Below, in pieces: positions 24,326 to 37,026 of a stretch of DNA of 56,575 bases. Where the stretch lies: NCBI GenBank assembly GCA_022592445.1, contig JABYQR010000298.1:1-56575 (forward strand), written 5' to 3'. This stretch comes from Cytidiella melzeri. Lineage: Eukaryota > Basidiomycota > Agaricomycetes > Polyporales > Irpicaceae. Each line of letters starts with the position of its first letter. Within the stretch, counting starts at the first letter, position 1. The notes under the pieces were generated by a model that was given only the letters and a program-made list of their open reading frames with translations, did no database searches and had not been told where the DNA came from. A program made the position numbers and the translations under genes.

Positions 24326-24995
24326 TTAAAGCAGAGCCTCAATTTCCTGCTGTTGTGCCCGTTCTCGATCCTTGACTTCTTTCAGCCGCGTGAGCGCGTT
24401 GAGGATGCCCACCCACGCGTCTCTCTCGACCCGCTCCTCCTGCAGCCCACGACCGCCATTATCTGTGGTGGCGAAATTCCCTGAAGATGAGGAGGGTAGG
24501 CTGACTCCAAGGGAAGGAGGGATGAAGCCTGGCGGAGGTGCGTTGATGGCGGACGGCGCTATGCGGGAGCTGCGAATGTGTGCGAGGGAGGAGCGGATAG
24601 ACAATTGGATCTCCTGGAGAAAAGCACGTTCAAGCACAACATGCTAGACTTTTTGGAGATGCTGTTGTGATACATACGTTGACATACTCGAAATACTTGC
24701 CAACTTCGATGACAAACTGCTCTGAACGCTCTCCGCCTTGAGGTAAACCGTCCTCAGGTCCGTCGGTTTGTGGCAAAGTGAGGTGCGCTATTGACGATGC
24801 TGCGACGGACAGGAGAGCACTGATGTCCTGCGACAGTAAGCCTGAATGAAGGTCCTGAGAATGGTAGTGTAGATCTTGTAGATGTACCTTCTCGACCTCC
24901 CCGAGCACGTATATCTGCCTTGCAGTGCGGCTTGAAGTCCAGATGGGATCTATCTCTGGGTTTGGCTCAGGCCGAGTGGATTGCTGTGTGGCCAT
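24326..24995 (-). CDS. Mediator complex subunit 11
   Basis: Three exons: 24995-24888, 24827-24678, 24613-24326; 181 residues. The N-terminal helices, ARQIYVLGEVEK and DISALLSVAASSIAHLTL, match the Med11 pattern of a short helix followed by a four-helix bundle with Med22 in the Mediator head. A Ser/Pro-rich insertion separates them from the C-terminal helix, which is longer than in animals. It acts in the nucleus at RNA polymerase II promoters. Assignment rests on this pattern and protein size, so it is good but not certain. Confidence 0.72.
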
Positions 24996-25550
24996 TATGG
25001 GCAGTTATTGTTCAATGGTGTGATGGTTTGGTTGTCCTGTATGTTGTTGAGCTGCAGGAGTTGCGAGAGCACAGTATGTGTGGTAGTACAACTCGGACAG
25101 ATGGCGGTAAGTGGCAAAACGCGCTCTGTTCATTGATATTGGTTTCCACTACTCTATGTAAGTACCCTTGAGCATCTGTGCTCATAGCAGTCACTCTGGC
25201 AACTCGAGAGTGCATTATCACGAATGAGTACGATCTATATAGATAATCGTTCGTAGAAGTCAACGGCGCGGAAGATTTGACATGGTTGGCGAAATCTACT
25301 CCCAAGGGACTGGTGAACGGCCGATGCATCCTAGATACCCCGCTTTGCCAGCGAACAGCGACAAGCAGCGGAATGCGGTTGTAATTAGCACAGGTGGTGG
25401 TGACACAACAGTGTACCGCAAAGCACTGGGCTTGAGGGTCGACGGACCGTGACGAAGGTGAGGAGCAGGAGCAGCGAAAGATCCCTCCTTAATCGTACAC
25501 AAGGCATAGACGGCCTCATCGCATGGATGCTCATTGCCTACGCGTACCCA
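24996..25550. other. intergenic, upstream of Med11
   Basis: No gene seen; it contains the Med11 promoter and the 3' end of the CstF-64-like gene. Confidence 0.4.
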
Positions 25551-26416
25551 TTAAACAGGAAGTCCGAGAGTTTGCCTCTACAAAGAACGCCAACCAATTA
25601 GTAGAAGCGAATATACAAGAGAGTCAACATACTAGCTGTATCAAGTTTGTCCTTTCTTGCGGAGGTTTCCTGTGAATTTCTTCAGGTGTCATAGCGACTA
25701 TGTTCATAAGTAGCATCTAAAACACGATCATCAAATTTAGCGTAGCCTACATAATGACCAGAGAGACCTACTTTCTGCTCTTCGGGAATGTTGGCAAACG
25801 CCTGAGGTAACTGGTACCCAGTAGGTGCAGTCGTCGGACCCCCATAGACTGGAGGCGGTCCGTTGTTGGTTCCATAGAGATGATGCCCTGGCGGTGGTGT
25901 TTGTTGATACGATGGACCTGGTTGACCGTAGTAAGGAGGTGCAGGTGGTCCAGACGGCGTGCCATGACGTGCGTATGGCCCCGGTGGAGGGACGCCGCGG
26001 ACTTGCGGAGGAGCATAACTTTGCGGCCTTGGCGGGGCAGCTGGCGGAATGCTGGTCGCAACGGCAGGTACAGACGTCGCAGCAGACGCAGCAGCAGCAG
26101 CACTGGCATTGGCGGTGAAGTCGGCCACGGTTTTCTGGAAGCAACATCATTTTCAACTGCTGCTCATAAGGGATGTTAGCAAATAAAGTACTGACTTGAA
26201 TAACTTCAACTTTGACCGCATCCACGTTTACCATAACCGCCATAAGTGCATATGCGATCTGTGGCTGGGAGTTGAGAATCGCGCGCGCAGAGTCGGGCGT
26301 TGTTTTCTACGAAACAAGAATGTCAGTCGGTTCGTATTCGCCTGGCCGGCTATACTGACTCTCAGCTGCAACATCAGCTCTAATAGCTGTTCCTCCTGCA
26401 CCGCTGGATTTGACAT
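25551..26416 (-). CDS. CstF-64-like protein: hinge plus C-terminal domain, no RRM
   Basis: Five exons: 26416-26360, 26306-26196, 26134-25772, 25716-25633, 25577-25551; 213 residues. Residues 1-60 (QEEQLLELMLQLR, TTPDSARAILNSQPQIAYAL) match the hinge domain that binds CstF-77. Next comes a Pro/Gly/Tyr-rich linker, then residues ~178-213 (MTPEEIHRKPPQERTNLIQL, RQTLGLPV) match the CSTF_C three-helix domain that binds Pcf11. The RNA-recognition motif normally preceding the hinge is absent, and only 150 bases separate this start from the divergent coatomer gene. It should act in mRNA 3'-end cleavage, perhaps like Pti1, or as a competitor of full CstF-64. Confidence 0.85.
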
Positions 26417-26565
26417 GGTGCTGGATTGAAAGGACGGAAGGGTCGCCCAGACATCGTTGGTCTGCATGTACGGAGCGCCTACACCCACGTGGCCAGGATA
26501 CTCAAATCATGGAAGCGCTGCTCTCCAGACACACTTTCCTCCCTTCAACCCTCACCTCTCTTGCC

Positions 26566-29500
26566 ATGGCATCGTCGGACCCACTCTGTTACACGGTGAT
26601 TATAGATGACGGTGCAGAGTCTCCCTCGACTTCAGATTTGCGCTCGGCTTTGCAGAAGGGCTCGGACGAGGTTAAACAGGACACGTTGCGCAAGATCATA
26701 GTGTCAACTATCAATGGCAATCCTCAGGTAGGCGATGAGTAGAGAACGTGCAGAATAGTGTACTAATTCCAAGCCCTTCAAAATGTAGCCCCAACTACTT
26801 ATGCCTGTAATCCAGTATGTCATGCCCTCGAAAAACAAGCAGCTGAAGAAGCTCCTGCACTTTTACTGGGAGGTATGTCCGAAATACGACGACAACGGAA
26901 AGTTGAAGCAGGAGATGATTTTGGTTGTGTGAGTGGTCTCAATGGTATGATAGCTTGGTGCTGCTGAACATACGGAAGTAATGCCATTCGTAACGACCTG
27001 GTGAGCTACATGTCATGAAACTTCATGAATTCTCATTCTCAGGTACATCCCGCTTTGCTCTTCTAGCAACATCCCAATGAATACATCCGAGGCGCCACTC
27101 TTCGGTTCTTGCAGAAGATTGCGAAAGACGTCGAAGTCCTGGAACCTCTTATCCCCATCTGCCGCTCGTGCCTCGAGCACCGACACTCATATGTCCGCAA
27201 GAATGCTGTCTTTGCCGTCTACTCCATCTACTCACAGTTCGAGAATCTCATACCTGACGCCCCCGAGCTCATTCAAACATTCCTCGCAGCAGAATCCGAC
27301 GCGACTTGCAAGCGCAACGCGTTTGTTTTCCTCGCGAATTGCGCCATGCCAAAGGCGGTCGAGTACATCCTGCAGGTGTTCGACCAGATCCCAAGCATGG
27401 ATGAGTTGCTGCAGATGAGTATCATTGAGGTCATCAGGCTTGATTGCAAGACGGAAACGTCACACCGCGTGCGTGTTTCTATCATGTGTTCTCATTTGCA
27501 CGTTTGAAATGTTCAACTGTTTGTCGATTCAGGCCCGCTACATCCTGCTCATTTCGGAGTTGCTGAATGCATCGTCACATGCAGTCAAATACGACGCTGC
27601 TACTACTTTGACGTCACTGACCCAAAATCCTGCTGCTGTCAAAGGTGAACCTCAACATTATCCTGTGCCACGAGCAACCTAACGCAAAGTACATAGCGGC
27701 TGCGTCTTGTTATATTAACTTGGTGGCGAAGGAATCAGACAACAACGCGAAATTGATAGTGCTCGATCGTCTCGACGCTCTCCGGTCCAGACACGGGCAT
27801 GTTTTGGACGGTCTTGTCATGGACATCCTGCAGATCCTCACAAGGTAATTGATGTTACGCACAGCAAATGAAACTGGGATTGACGGTGCTCCAGCACCGA
27901 TCTGGAAGTTCGCAGAAAAGCTATCAGCATTGTTCTCAGCATGGTATCCAGCCGTAATGTTGAGGAAGTGGTTCTTTTCCTTAAGAAGCAGCTGCAGAAG
28001 ACGCAGGAACAAGACTTTGAAAAGGTCCGCCGCGTCGTGCTGTGCACAGTGAAATCGTAGCTGAATGTCTGTTTCACTACTAAAGGCTCCGGAGTATAGG
28101 CAGCTACTCATTCAGTCTATCCATGTCTGTGCGATTCGGTTCTCAGAAGTCGCTGCTACCGTGGTGCATGCTCTCATGGACTTTTTGGGAGACTCAAACA
28201 ACCCATCTGCATTGGACGTCGTCGCCTTCGTTCGGTGAGTTTTTATCTTATTCTGATTTGTGTACCATGTTACTTAGATGAAATTGTTTTCAGTGAAGTC
28301 GTCGAGAAGTTTCCCGCACTTCGCACCACCATCTGCGAAAAACTCATCCAGACTCTCAGTGAGATCAAGTCTGGGAAAGTTTACCGTGGTGTGTTGTGGA
28401 TTTTGGGAGAGTACGCGGAGACTACTTCCGAGATCCACCAGACTTTCCAAGAACTCCGCAAAGTCATTGGAGAGCTTCCGATCCTTGCGTCTGAGCAGCG
28501 GCTGCTCGATGAGACTGACGTGGACGACGAGGAAAAGAAGGACGACGTGAAGACGGAGGCCGCTAAGCCTAGAGTGTTGGCGGATGGAACGTATGCGACT
28601 GAAACAGCATTTACTTCAACGCGTCTGGAAGCAGTCAAAGCAGCGAGCAAACCACCACTTCGCAGTACGTCTCCCTAGGACTGCCGCGTGATAATTGTGC
28701 TCTAACCAGTCCGGTGCAATAGCTCTCATCTTGGGTGGCGACTTCTTCACTGGCACTGTGCTCTCGTCTGCGTTGACCAAGCTTGTTCTTCGTCATGCGG
28801 AGCAGAGCACAGAGTCCAAAGGCACGAATACTCTGCGGGCAGAGGTAAGGAGTATGCAACATGTTGATGGACATTCATGCAGCTGACTCGACTGAACAGG
28901 CGATGCTTATAATGGCTTCGGTGATACGCGTTGGTCAGTCTAAGTTCGTCAATGTTCCTATCGACGAGGACTCGAGCGAGCGCATCATGAACTGCATTGC
29001 GACTCTGAGCGATCTCGAGGGCAAGCCTGCTGTGCAGGAGCTATTCTTGAAGGATACTAAGTCAGCATACTCGAAGATGCTCAGTGCGCAAGAGGTTCGT
29101 AAATACTTGCTTATATGCGCCTTCTGTGCTTTCCTAACGTATGTGCCATTATTCAGAAAAAAGCTGCAGAAAAGAAGGATGCGGAGACGAGCAAAGCTGT
29201 CGCTGTACAGGTCGATGATCTTCTGACGTTCAGGCAGTTCTCGAAGAAGGCGGCGGATGATCTCGTTGATGATCGTGAAGACCTCTCGAGGGCTACTGGA
29301 GCTAGGGAGGCGCATGAAGATTTCATCTCGAACCTCAGCCGCATATCACAGCTCACAGGTTTGTTCAGGATGTGCGCAGTTTGAACCTGATTGTTGACGT
29401 TCTTGTAGGGTTCTCCGACCCAATATATGCTGAAGCGTACGTCAAAGTGCACGGCTTCGATATTCTTCTGGGTGCGTCCACAGGCTTTAGATCCGTCACT

Positions 29501-30441
29501 TGTCCTCATTCGCAATAACAGATGTCTTGCTGGTCAACCAGACAGCGAACACCTTGCAGAATCTTTGTCTCGATTTTGCCACACTCGGCGACCTGAAGCT
29601 TGTGGAGAGGCCATCTACGTACACAATCGCACCGCACAGCTTCCAGAGTATCAAGGCGACCATCAAGGTGGGTCAGCAGGCTTTAGCCTTGGACATATTT
29701 TTGAATTAACGTCATCGGCTAGGTCTCCTCGACAGAAACGGGCGTCATATTTGGCAGCATTCTGTGGGAAGGCCCTGGCATGTCTGAGCAGTGTGTGATA
29801 CTGAACGACATCCACATTGATATTATGGACTACATCAAGCCTGCCTATTGCACAGAAGCGCAGGTGCGCACGATTCATCCGAGAATGTCGCTGAGATTAC
29901 TGACCACGGCTACTGTCTGACAGTTCCGCAGCATGTGGACAGAGTTCGAGTGGGAGAACCGAGTGAACGTGTCCACCACGATGCCGTGCGTGTATACTTG
30001 CGCTAGCGATCCGTCTTGTATGAACTCACGGTCTATTGCAGCGGCCCACGCGACTATCTGCGACATGTCATGAAGGCGACCAACATGTCGTGTCTCACGC
30101 CCGAGGGTGCGATTTCCGGCGAATGCGACTTCCTCTCTGCGAACATGTATGCTCGCAGCCTGTTTGGTGAGTGCGGTTCGCAGCGCGTCAGGGATTCTGC
30201 GAGGCTGATGTATGATGGTCTGGTATCGTGCAGGGGAGGATGCGCTTGCGAACCTGAGCGTGGAACGGACAGAGTCAGGGACCATCATTGGCCACGTCCG
30301 CATTCGCAGCAAGACGCAGGGCATCGCGTTGTCACTCGGAGACCGGATAACAATGGGCAGGTGTTTTCTCGTGTTCACCGGAAGAGTTGCACATGCTGAC
30401 ATTTGACTTTAGCGCAAAAAGATAACAAGCCACCTGTATAA
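26566..30441 (+). CDS. coatomer subunit beta (beta-COP)
   Basis: 19 exons: 26566-26727, 26789-26928, 26979-27000, 27067-27468, 27533-27644, 27697-27844, 27895-28024, 28086-28234, 28294-28664, 28723-28844, 28900-29094, 29157-29358, 29409-29471, 29522-29667, 29723-29863, 29924-29985, 30042-30166, 30234-30356, 30413-30441; 947 residues. HEAT-type adaptin N-terminal region ([40 protein letters not shown]), linker, then the C-terminal appendage ([58 protein letters not shown]). It is a core subunit of the COPI coat for retrograde Golgi-ER transport. The last intron appears to use a GC donor; a GT donor 5 bases on would give a different, shorter tail ending at 30425. Start [11 protein letters not shown] chosen by homology; an in-frame ATG exists at 26509. 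Confidence 0.97.
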
Positions 30442-30756
30442 AGATGTTGAGTTGTTTGCATCCGGACTGTGTCTTATAATTATTCTCAAAAACAGTGATA
30501 TTCCTGGCGCTCGCGCTGCAACATGTACTAAAATTGGGAGCGGGGAGGATATCTAAGACCAGTGTGCAGCCGTTTGTCGAATATTGAGGCTGAAGGCGAG
30601 AGATAGTCTCAGTATTTCTCGTGTGATTCCAACTCCCGTATGCGCAAGGCGCCGGGCTCCATGTGGTTGGGTCTGTCAAAGTCAAAACGACGCCAGCTGC
30701 ATATAAACCGCCATCTGCACACAAATGTCTGTCGCTCTTATCCCCTGCCTCGCGCG

Positions 30757-32798
30757 ATGTCTGCCAGCTACGCCTCTGACGACGAAAAGGAGAAGGGCAT
30801 CGTAGAGCACGATGTCGTTGCCGCAGCACCCGACGACGCCGTCATTGCCGAACGGTATGCGCGGTATGGCAAGCTAGGGCCTGCCATGCAGAGGATCTTT
30901 GCCTCTGGTGTCGAGGCAAGAGGTGTCGAGCGTGTCCCGGAGAGCGAGAGGGAGTACAAGCATTTTTGGAACAAGTGCGTGTGCTGCTAGACTTTGTGGT
31001 GTCGTGATATCCGCAACCGCTCATATGAGTCCGAATTGCCCGTCTGCAGTCTGTTGATGTGGTGGTAAGTGTTGTTGTTTGAACATCAAACGCCTCAGTG
31101 TGACTGACTGTTGCGCACAGGTCCGTGAACTGTGTCTTGACCACCATTCCTATTGGTGTGCTCGGCCAGTCGATCTTCACTCTGTCATTCCCGTGAGTGC
31201 AGTTCGAGCCAACTCCATTTTCGTTTTCACTGAGAGCTCTACAAGCCATGTTGTCGCTACTATCTTGTGCTTTGGAACACTCGGAGCGCTTTCGACGGCT
31301 TTCATCGCCACTTTGGGTCCCCAGACAGGTCTCCGTACTATGATTATCGCCAGGTATAGCTCGGGTTATGCTGGTGGTATAATCTACTCCATCCTGAACA
31401 TCCTGACTCAGTAAGCGAGACTTCTGTACCTTCAAGGCTGTTCGCTCGCTAACTGGCTGCTCAAAGGCTTGGCTTCTCCGTCACGGCCGTCATCCTTGGT
31501 GGCCAGACACTCGCAGCCATCAATCCCGGGACATTGCCCCTCGTCGTCGGTATAATCCTGGTGGCGGTCTGTAGTTTGATACCCTGCTTTGTTGGGTACA
31601 GCCTGGTGCACGTATACGAGCGATATGCCTGGATTATCATCTTCCTCATCATGCTCTTCCTGTGGGGCCTCGGTGGGCACGCAGGCTTCGATATTGGCGC
31701 GCAGAAGGCCTTTGAGGACACTGGACGTGACCTCTCTGCTGACATTCTTTCATTCGGAGGTATCGTGTTCGGCTCATTCAGTGGTGTGGGTTTCTTTTTC
31801 AGTATCGTAATCAGCGCTCGGAATTGACGTTTGAAACCAGTGGGCTCCCTTGGCTGCGGACTACAACTGCCGTCTCCCTGCAGACACCTCGAGCACGAAA
31901 GTTTTCGTGCTTACCTTCTTTGGGTTGTTTATCCCAATCACCTTTGTCGAAATCCTGGGTGCTGCGCTGATGACCATCACGGACTCCGCATACACCGATG
32001 CTTTTGAGGCTGGCGGCACAGGTGGACTCCTTAGCCAGGTCCTGTCTCCATGGAAGGGTGGAGGCAAATTCATTCTGGTCCTGCTCGCGTTCTCGGTTGT
32101 GTACGTCTTCTCATGGCGCTTCTACGATCTCTGTTCTAACTCTTTGTCACTAGCGCAAACAACATCCCAAACACCTACTCCGCTGGGTTGTCGATGCAAG
32201 CCCTCGGCCGACCGTTCGCTGTCGTCCCTAGGTTCTTCTGGGTGTTCCTCTCCTTTGTGATCTACACCGTCGCCGGTGTCGCCGGGCGAGAGCACTTTTC
32301 TGCGATTCTGTCCAACTTCTTGTCTATCCTCAGTTACTGGACTGCGTTCTTCATCGTCATCGTCGCCGAGGAGCACTTTATCTTCCGTCGCAAGAATGGG
32401 CCTTTGGGAGGGTACAACCTGGACGAATGGGATATGCCTAGTCGGTAGGTTCCCTCCTCTTTACATCTTTGTCTCATTCGCGGTTTGACTCAGACATCCT
32501 TGCTTTTGTTTGTTGCAGTCTCCCACTTGGTATCGCTGGCATAACCGCTGGATGCTTTGGCGTTGCAGGCGCTGTTGTCGGCATGTCAGAAGTCTGGTAT
32601 GTCGGTCCCCTCGGTAAGGCCGCAGGTGGATTCTTTGGTACCGATCTTGGATTCGAGGTAAGCACATTCAACAAAAAAATGTTGTGTCTGACTGGATCTG
32701 AATCCACTCTCTCTCTTTTACATTAGCTGGCAGCTGGGTTTGCTGCAGTCACGTTCCCACCACTGAGGTGGCTCGAAATCAGGTTGACTGGACGTTAA
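30757..32798 (+). CDS. purine-cytosine permease (NCS1 family, Fcy2-like)
   Basis: Nine exons: 30757-30974, 31050-31064 (15 nt), 31121-31192, 31246-31410, 31467-31785, 31841-32100, 32154-32444, 32519-32657, 32727-32798; 516 residues. The hydrophilic N-terminus ends in RVPESEREYKHFWNN, then about twelve TM segments. Motifs include SVNCVLTTIPIGVLGQSIFT, LGPQTGLRTMIIARYSSGY, the SGWAPLAADYN loop and NTYSAGLSMQALG, which line the substrate path in NCS1 nucleobase transporters. Plasma-membrane proton symport of cytosine and purines is the known role of Fcy2; exact substrates cannot be read here. Confidence 0.94.
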
Positions 32799-35265
32799 AC
32801 GCCAGTCTTAATGGTCACGATCTGATGTTTTTTTCTTGTGCTGTGTGGTATTCTATATACATCTTGCGCCATGAGAAATTAATACGAAAATCAGCAAGTC
32901 GGTCCTGTTCATACGTCTGAGCTGGCGACTGGGAGATGTACATAGAAAGGTAACGGGCGCACCGGGGAATTCAGTCAATGATGAAAGAAGAAGGACTTCT
33001 CGATGGCTTATCAGCAAAGGCCATGGAAAACCGCACGTCAGCTCAATCATTGACCGAAATCGCATTTCGGATGGAAAGCCCACTCACGGGATATTTATAT
33101 AAAGGTACGATTCAAAGTACTCGAGCCAAAGCCGAAGTCTTCAACCCGGGATGGGACGTGCGGGTGACGCGTGAGGTGGGTGCAGATTCACAAACTCGAA
33201 GGCATCGATGGTGACGGTTCAATGTGTAGCCATTCCTTATGGCGTCGAGAGATGGACCGCCTGCAGTTGACTTTGTGCGTATGTGGTAGTGAGTTGGCAG
33301 TTGTAGCGATGTGTACGCACATAGGATTGCGGGACGTTGACAACATAGGAGAAATATCGCCTCAGAAGTATGCGAATCTACCACTTACATGATAGGGTAG
33401 TAGACGGGTGTGTAAAGTGACCGTCTGTACGAAGGTCTGCATAGAATAGCTATGAGGGACTGGTAGAATGGCGGTTGATTAGGATATTTTGTCGTGCTAC
33501 CTTACATGACCCCGTTTTTGTCACTACCTAGTAGCTCCCAACTCACGCACGTACGGCTTCCTTCGAGAACCTAGAAATCCTCTGCACGTGTATAGCAAGA
33601 AAAGCGGTTTCATGTAAGCACGGCTGGACATTATGTGTCGTATGACCTTGCTTTGAGTGAGTTCTCACCAAACGAGAGAGAGAGAGAACAAGTGACTGAC
33701 AGAACCGGACGAGGCAGAGAAGAAATTCCATCGAGTCCCATGAAGTCTAGATCGCCACGGGATGAAAGCTTGGAATCATGGGGTGCTTCTAGTGTATTGC
33801 GAGCGAGTTGCCGCGCAAGAGTAGGATTGCACGCTCGGAACAGAGGTGAGATACTGTGTACTTTTCGAGGAATGACTTGGAAGTGCAGCATCTGTGCGCA
33901 AGACCTGTCATGATAATCAACACTGACCTAGAACGATCACCATCACCCCTTCCCTAGTGCCACAAGCACCGCACGAGCTGTGTCGATTGTTGCAGGGTGG
34001 TGGACTACTACACTTCGACTTGGGCTTTTCATTGGTTGTGGTGGATTCACCAGATGTTTGGGGTTATTCTTGACGTATCGATCATCGACCATCTATGAAA
34101 CCCTCTCTTCTCATGGGTCTTGGAAAAACCACAACAAAGATTCCTCACCGTAGTTAAACACGACACTATTTTCGCATGGGGCAGCCCGGGGGTCTCAGTT
34201 GCGGAAAGATCTTGCTGGAGAGCTTGTAAAATCATGATCGGTTGACTTGGACACTTGCCTATGATACATATGCACACCGAGTTAGCAGATGTACATGAAA
34301 CCACACCGTACAGTACTCACCTTCGCCAATGGCCACGCCCACACAGATAATCGATTCCAAATCTCGTCTGAGCCACGAAGCTGTGCCGCAGTTCTGATAG
34401 CTAGCGATAACTGGTTATGTGACGCACTGCAATCATGGCTGTACGTGCGTTCCTGCTTGTCGCGGAACGCGCGATAGGACTCGACTCGACTCCGGTCATC
34501 GTGATCCACAAAATTGAATGGATAGCATCGTGCTGAGAGGACTCAAATGCATACGTAGGGCAGGAGTGGCGTCATTTTGCGCACTGCAACTTAGGAGGGG
34601 GACAGTCGCCCAGAGATCAACTCTTTCTGTCTTCATCTGCAGGACAGACAGTGCAACGCGTCCTGCGCGTGTTGATAATCTGGTCACCACGTAGGACGCG
34701 CAGCACGAGTGCCTGAGACAGGCATAGAGATTATCATGATAGAGGTGAACGTGGTGGCCTTGGACGAGGCTGAGTGAAACAGATGGGGTCCAAGAGAACC
34801 GAGCTATTGGCGTATGGTTGTGTGTCAGGTGCCTGCGTCGTTCTAATTTGTAGTAATGGTCTGCGTCACTAGCTGCCCTGGCTTGCTGAGACAGAAATGG
34901 GACAGATCATGATGGACTCGCTCGACTGGCTTACTTCAGCAATTGGTAGTGTTGTGATATTCTTGTACAGTCTTGCCTATCGATTGCTGGAGGAAAAGCA
35001 TACGTACGCGCATCTGTACGAAGTGAATAAGTCGTTTGAATGTCCCGCGGAACCGTTCGACAGATGCACTTGTATAGTTTGGTGTAGTGGCGTTTCGGCT
35101 CTGGAGTTGAGCTCGAGAGTCTGCTTGTTTGTCCACGCACGCGCTGTGGGATTGCGAAAGGGCTTGAACGAACAACACGAGTACGTACGTACGCGCAGAT
35201 ATGCGGCGTGTTCGGAGAGGACGACGAAAGCGTACAGACGCGCACAGTCAGACGAAAATTCGAAA
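32799..35265. other. intergenic, no gene seen
   Basis: About 2.5 kb with only short, unsupported open stretches. A small GA microsatellite lies near 33677-33690. Confidence 0.4.
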
Positions 35266-36178
35266 TCAAACGGACTGACTGTGCCGGAGGAAGAGTAGAT
35301 AGGGAGGATTCACATGGTCTGCGTGGTAGATAAAGGCGCAAAGGTCAGCGTACGCCTTCTGAGTGTGTGAGGGAGGTGTACGTACATGGGTCGACGAAGA
35401 TCATGTCGGTAGAACTGTGCGAGAGACAATGCACTTACGGCTGGAAGTCACAGAACGTTTGTTCATGATCTTCTTTCTTTAACAACAGGCCACAGAGTGC
35501 GCGTGCAGAGATAAGCAGATGTTAATTAGAACAAAGACGGTCGTGTCTTTGAGGCAACGGAAATAAGTGCCTGTGAGCGGCTGAAACCGAGAGTTAACGT
35601 TCTGACCGGACGTATCTGTTTTCCAGATACACAACACTCATATCCACCACGGAGATTGGTGGAGTCTGAACACAAAGAGAGCGAGACAAGCCAGACATTC
35701 AAGGACACCCATGGTCGAGTAGATGGTGGCAAAGGTAGCTGCTAGGAGGGTATTGGCACACTTGGAGGCAATCAGCGAGAGCTTGTACTCGGATCACCGC
35801 CAGCTTTTGCATAGCAAACGTGATTGAACTCTGTCTCTGTGCTTTCTCTCGTACACAGTCTGTTCAACGACAGCGCCACCGGGTGTTGGGGTCGGACGAG
35901 ATGCGCCTGGCTGCAGTCCCACGTCTTGACTTTTGGAATCTAGTACTGGTAAAGCCCCGGGTCTCTCGGGGCCAACTCTCTCGTACAGGCCCATGGCAAC
36001 TTCATCCTTGGCAAGGACTTGCTATACCCAACCGAGATTTGACCGTCATAGATGGCAGCGATGTCGAGAACGAAATCCGGTCGAAGTGTATTCGAGGTAG
36101 GCCCGAGGAAAACGTCTAGCATGCGAAGGATGCAATTTCGGGGGCTTAGCTGACATCGCCAGCCTGTGCGGTGGTCAT
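35266..36178 (-). CDS. probable spliced gene, membrane-type protein of unknown family
   Basis: Not recognised. A phase-consistent path starts MTTAQAGD at 36178, continues through 36115-36044 and 36006 onward (GLYERVGPERPGALPVLD, VVEQTVYERKHRDR), then a hydrophobic segment around 35790-35690 (CANTLLAATFATIYSTMGVL, ECLACLALF), then PLTGTYFRCLKDTT, EDHEQTFCDFQP and STDMIFVDPYHVNPPYLLFL, with TGA at 35268-35266. Splice sites such as CC|GTAAGT and CCAT|GTACGT fit. Several introns are short (37-49 nt) and one donor is weak, so exon edges are provisional. It is divergent from the gene at 37027. Confidence 0.4.
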
Positions 36179-36949
36179 TGGAGGTGTGCACGAGCTCGCG
36201 TCGGGTGCAAAGTCGTTGAAGTGGACAATCCCTTGAAGGATGTGTGACTCAATGTGACTTGTGTGACTTTGTGACACCCCCTGGTCGGACGGCGGGAAAC
36301 AGCATCACTGCCAACGACGACGACGACGACGACACGCACTCGTCTCACCCTCCATTTCTTTTCCTTTTCTTCTACCAGGAACGATCCCAGGAACAACACG
36401 GACGACAAGGAGTGCTTTAGAGACGAACCACAGAGAGTGTCGTGTGACGGGTAGATATTGCAGTGTAGCGCTGCCTCGAGGTTGGCCATCTGGCAATCTG
36501 CATCGTTGCACTCCGCGTGCAGCCGCTTTCCCACCCAGCCCAGTCTTATATCATCCCAACTCAAACTATATCATCTCCATTTCTACTGCCCCCTCCCCCG
36601 ACGCCGTCGTATGCTTGTTGTTCTCGCTCCCCACACCGATTGTATGCGTCAGTCTTCGCCCAACATGCATGTCAGAGGCCGCTCCCGGGAGGTCTCCCCC
36701 ATTGCTCTCGTACGGGCTGCCTTGACACAGCACAAGACTAGCGCAGAGATATCCACCAGCTTTGCCCTGTCGCCACACGACAACCAAACCGTGGCCACCC
36801 GAGAGGCACACCTGTCCTCAGCGCGGCTACAGCCCCAGGCCGTGTATGTGCCTTCAGAGCAACCTATGGCCTCTTCATCTCGTCTCGAGCCACCACCTCA
36901 GCTAAGGTCAGCACCCGCCACTCGGTCATTTCTTTCTTTCATTCACAGC

Positions 36950-36964
36950 ATATATATATATATA
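36950..36964 (+). promoter_or_regulatory. TATA-rich tract before the 668-residue gene
   Basis: A (AT)n run of about 15 bases, TATATATATATATAG, some 65 bases before the ATG at 37027. It may be the TATA element with a short 5'UTR. Confidence 0.45.
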
Positions 36965-37026
36965 GCTCCTCGCATTCCTCCTCGGCTTCTTCCCTAGACC
37001 AGACACCAGCACCTACAACTCCCCCA

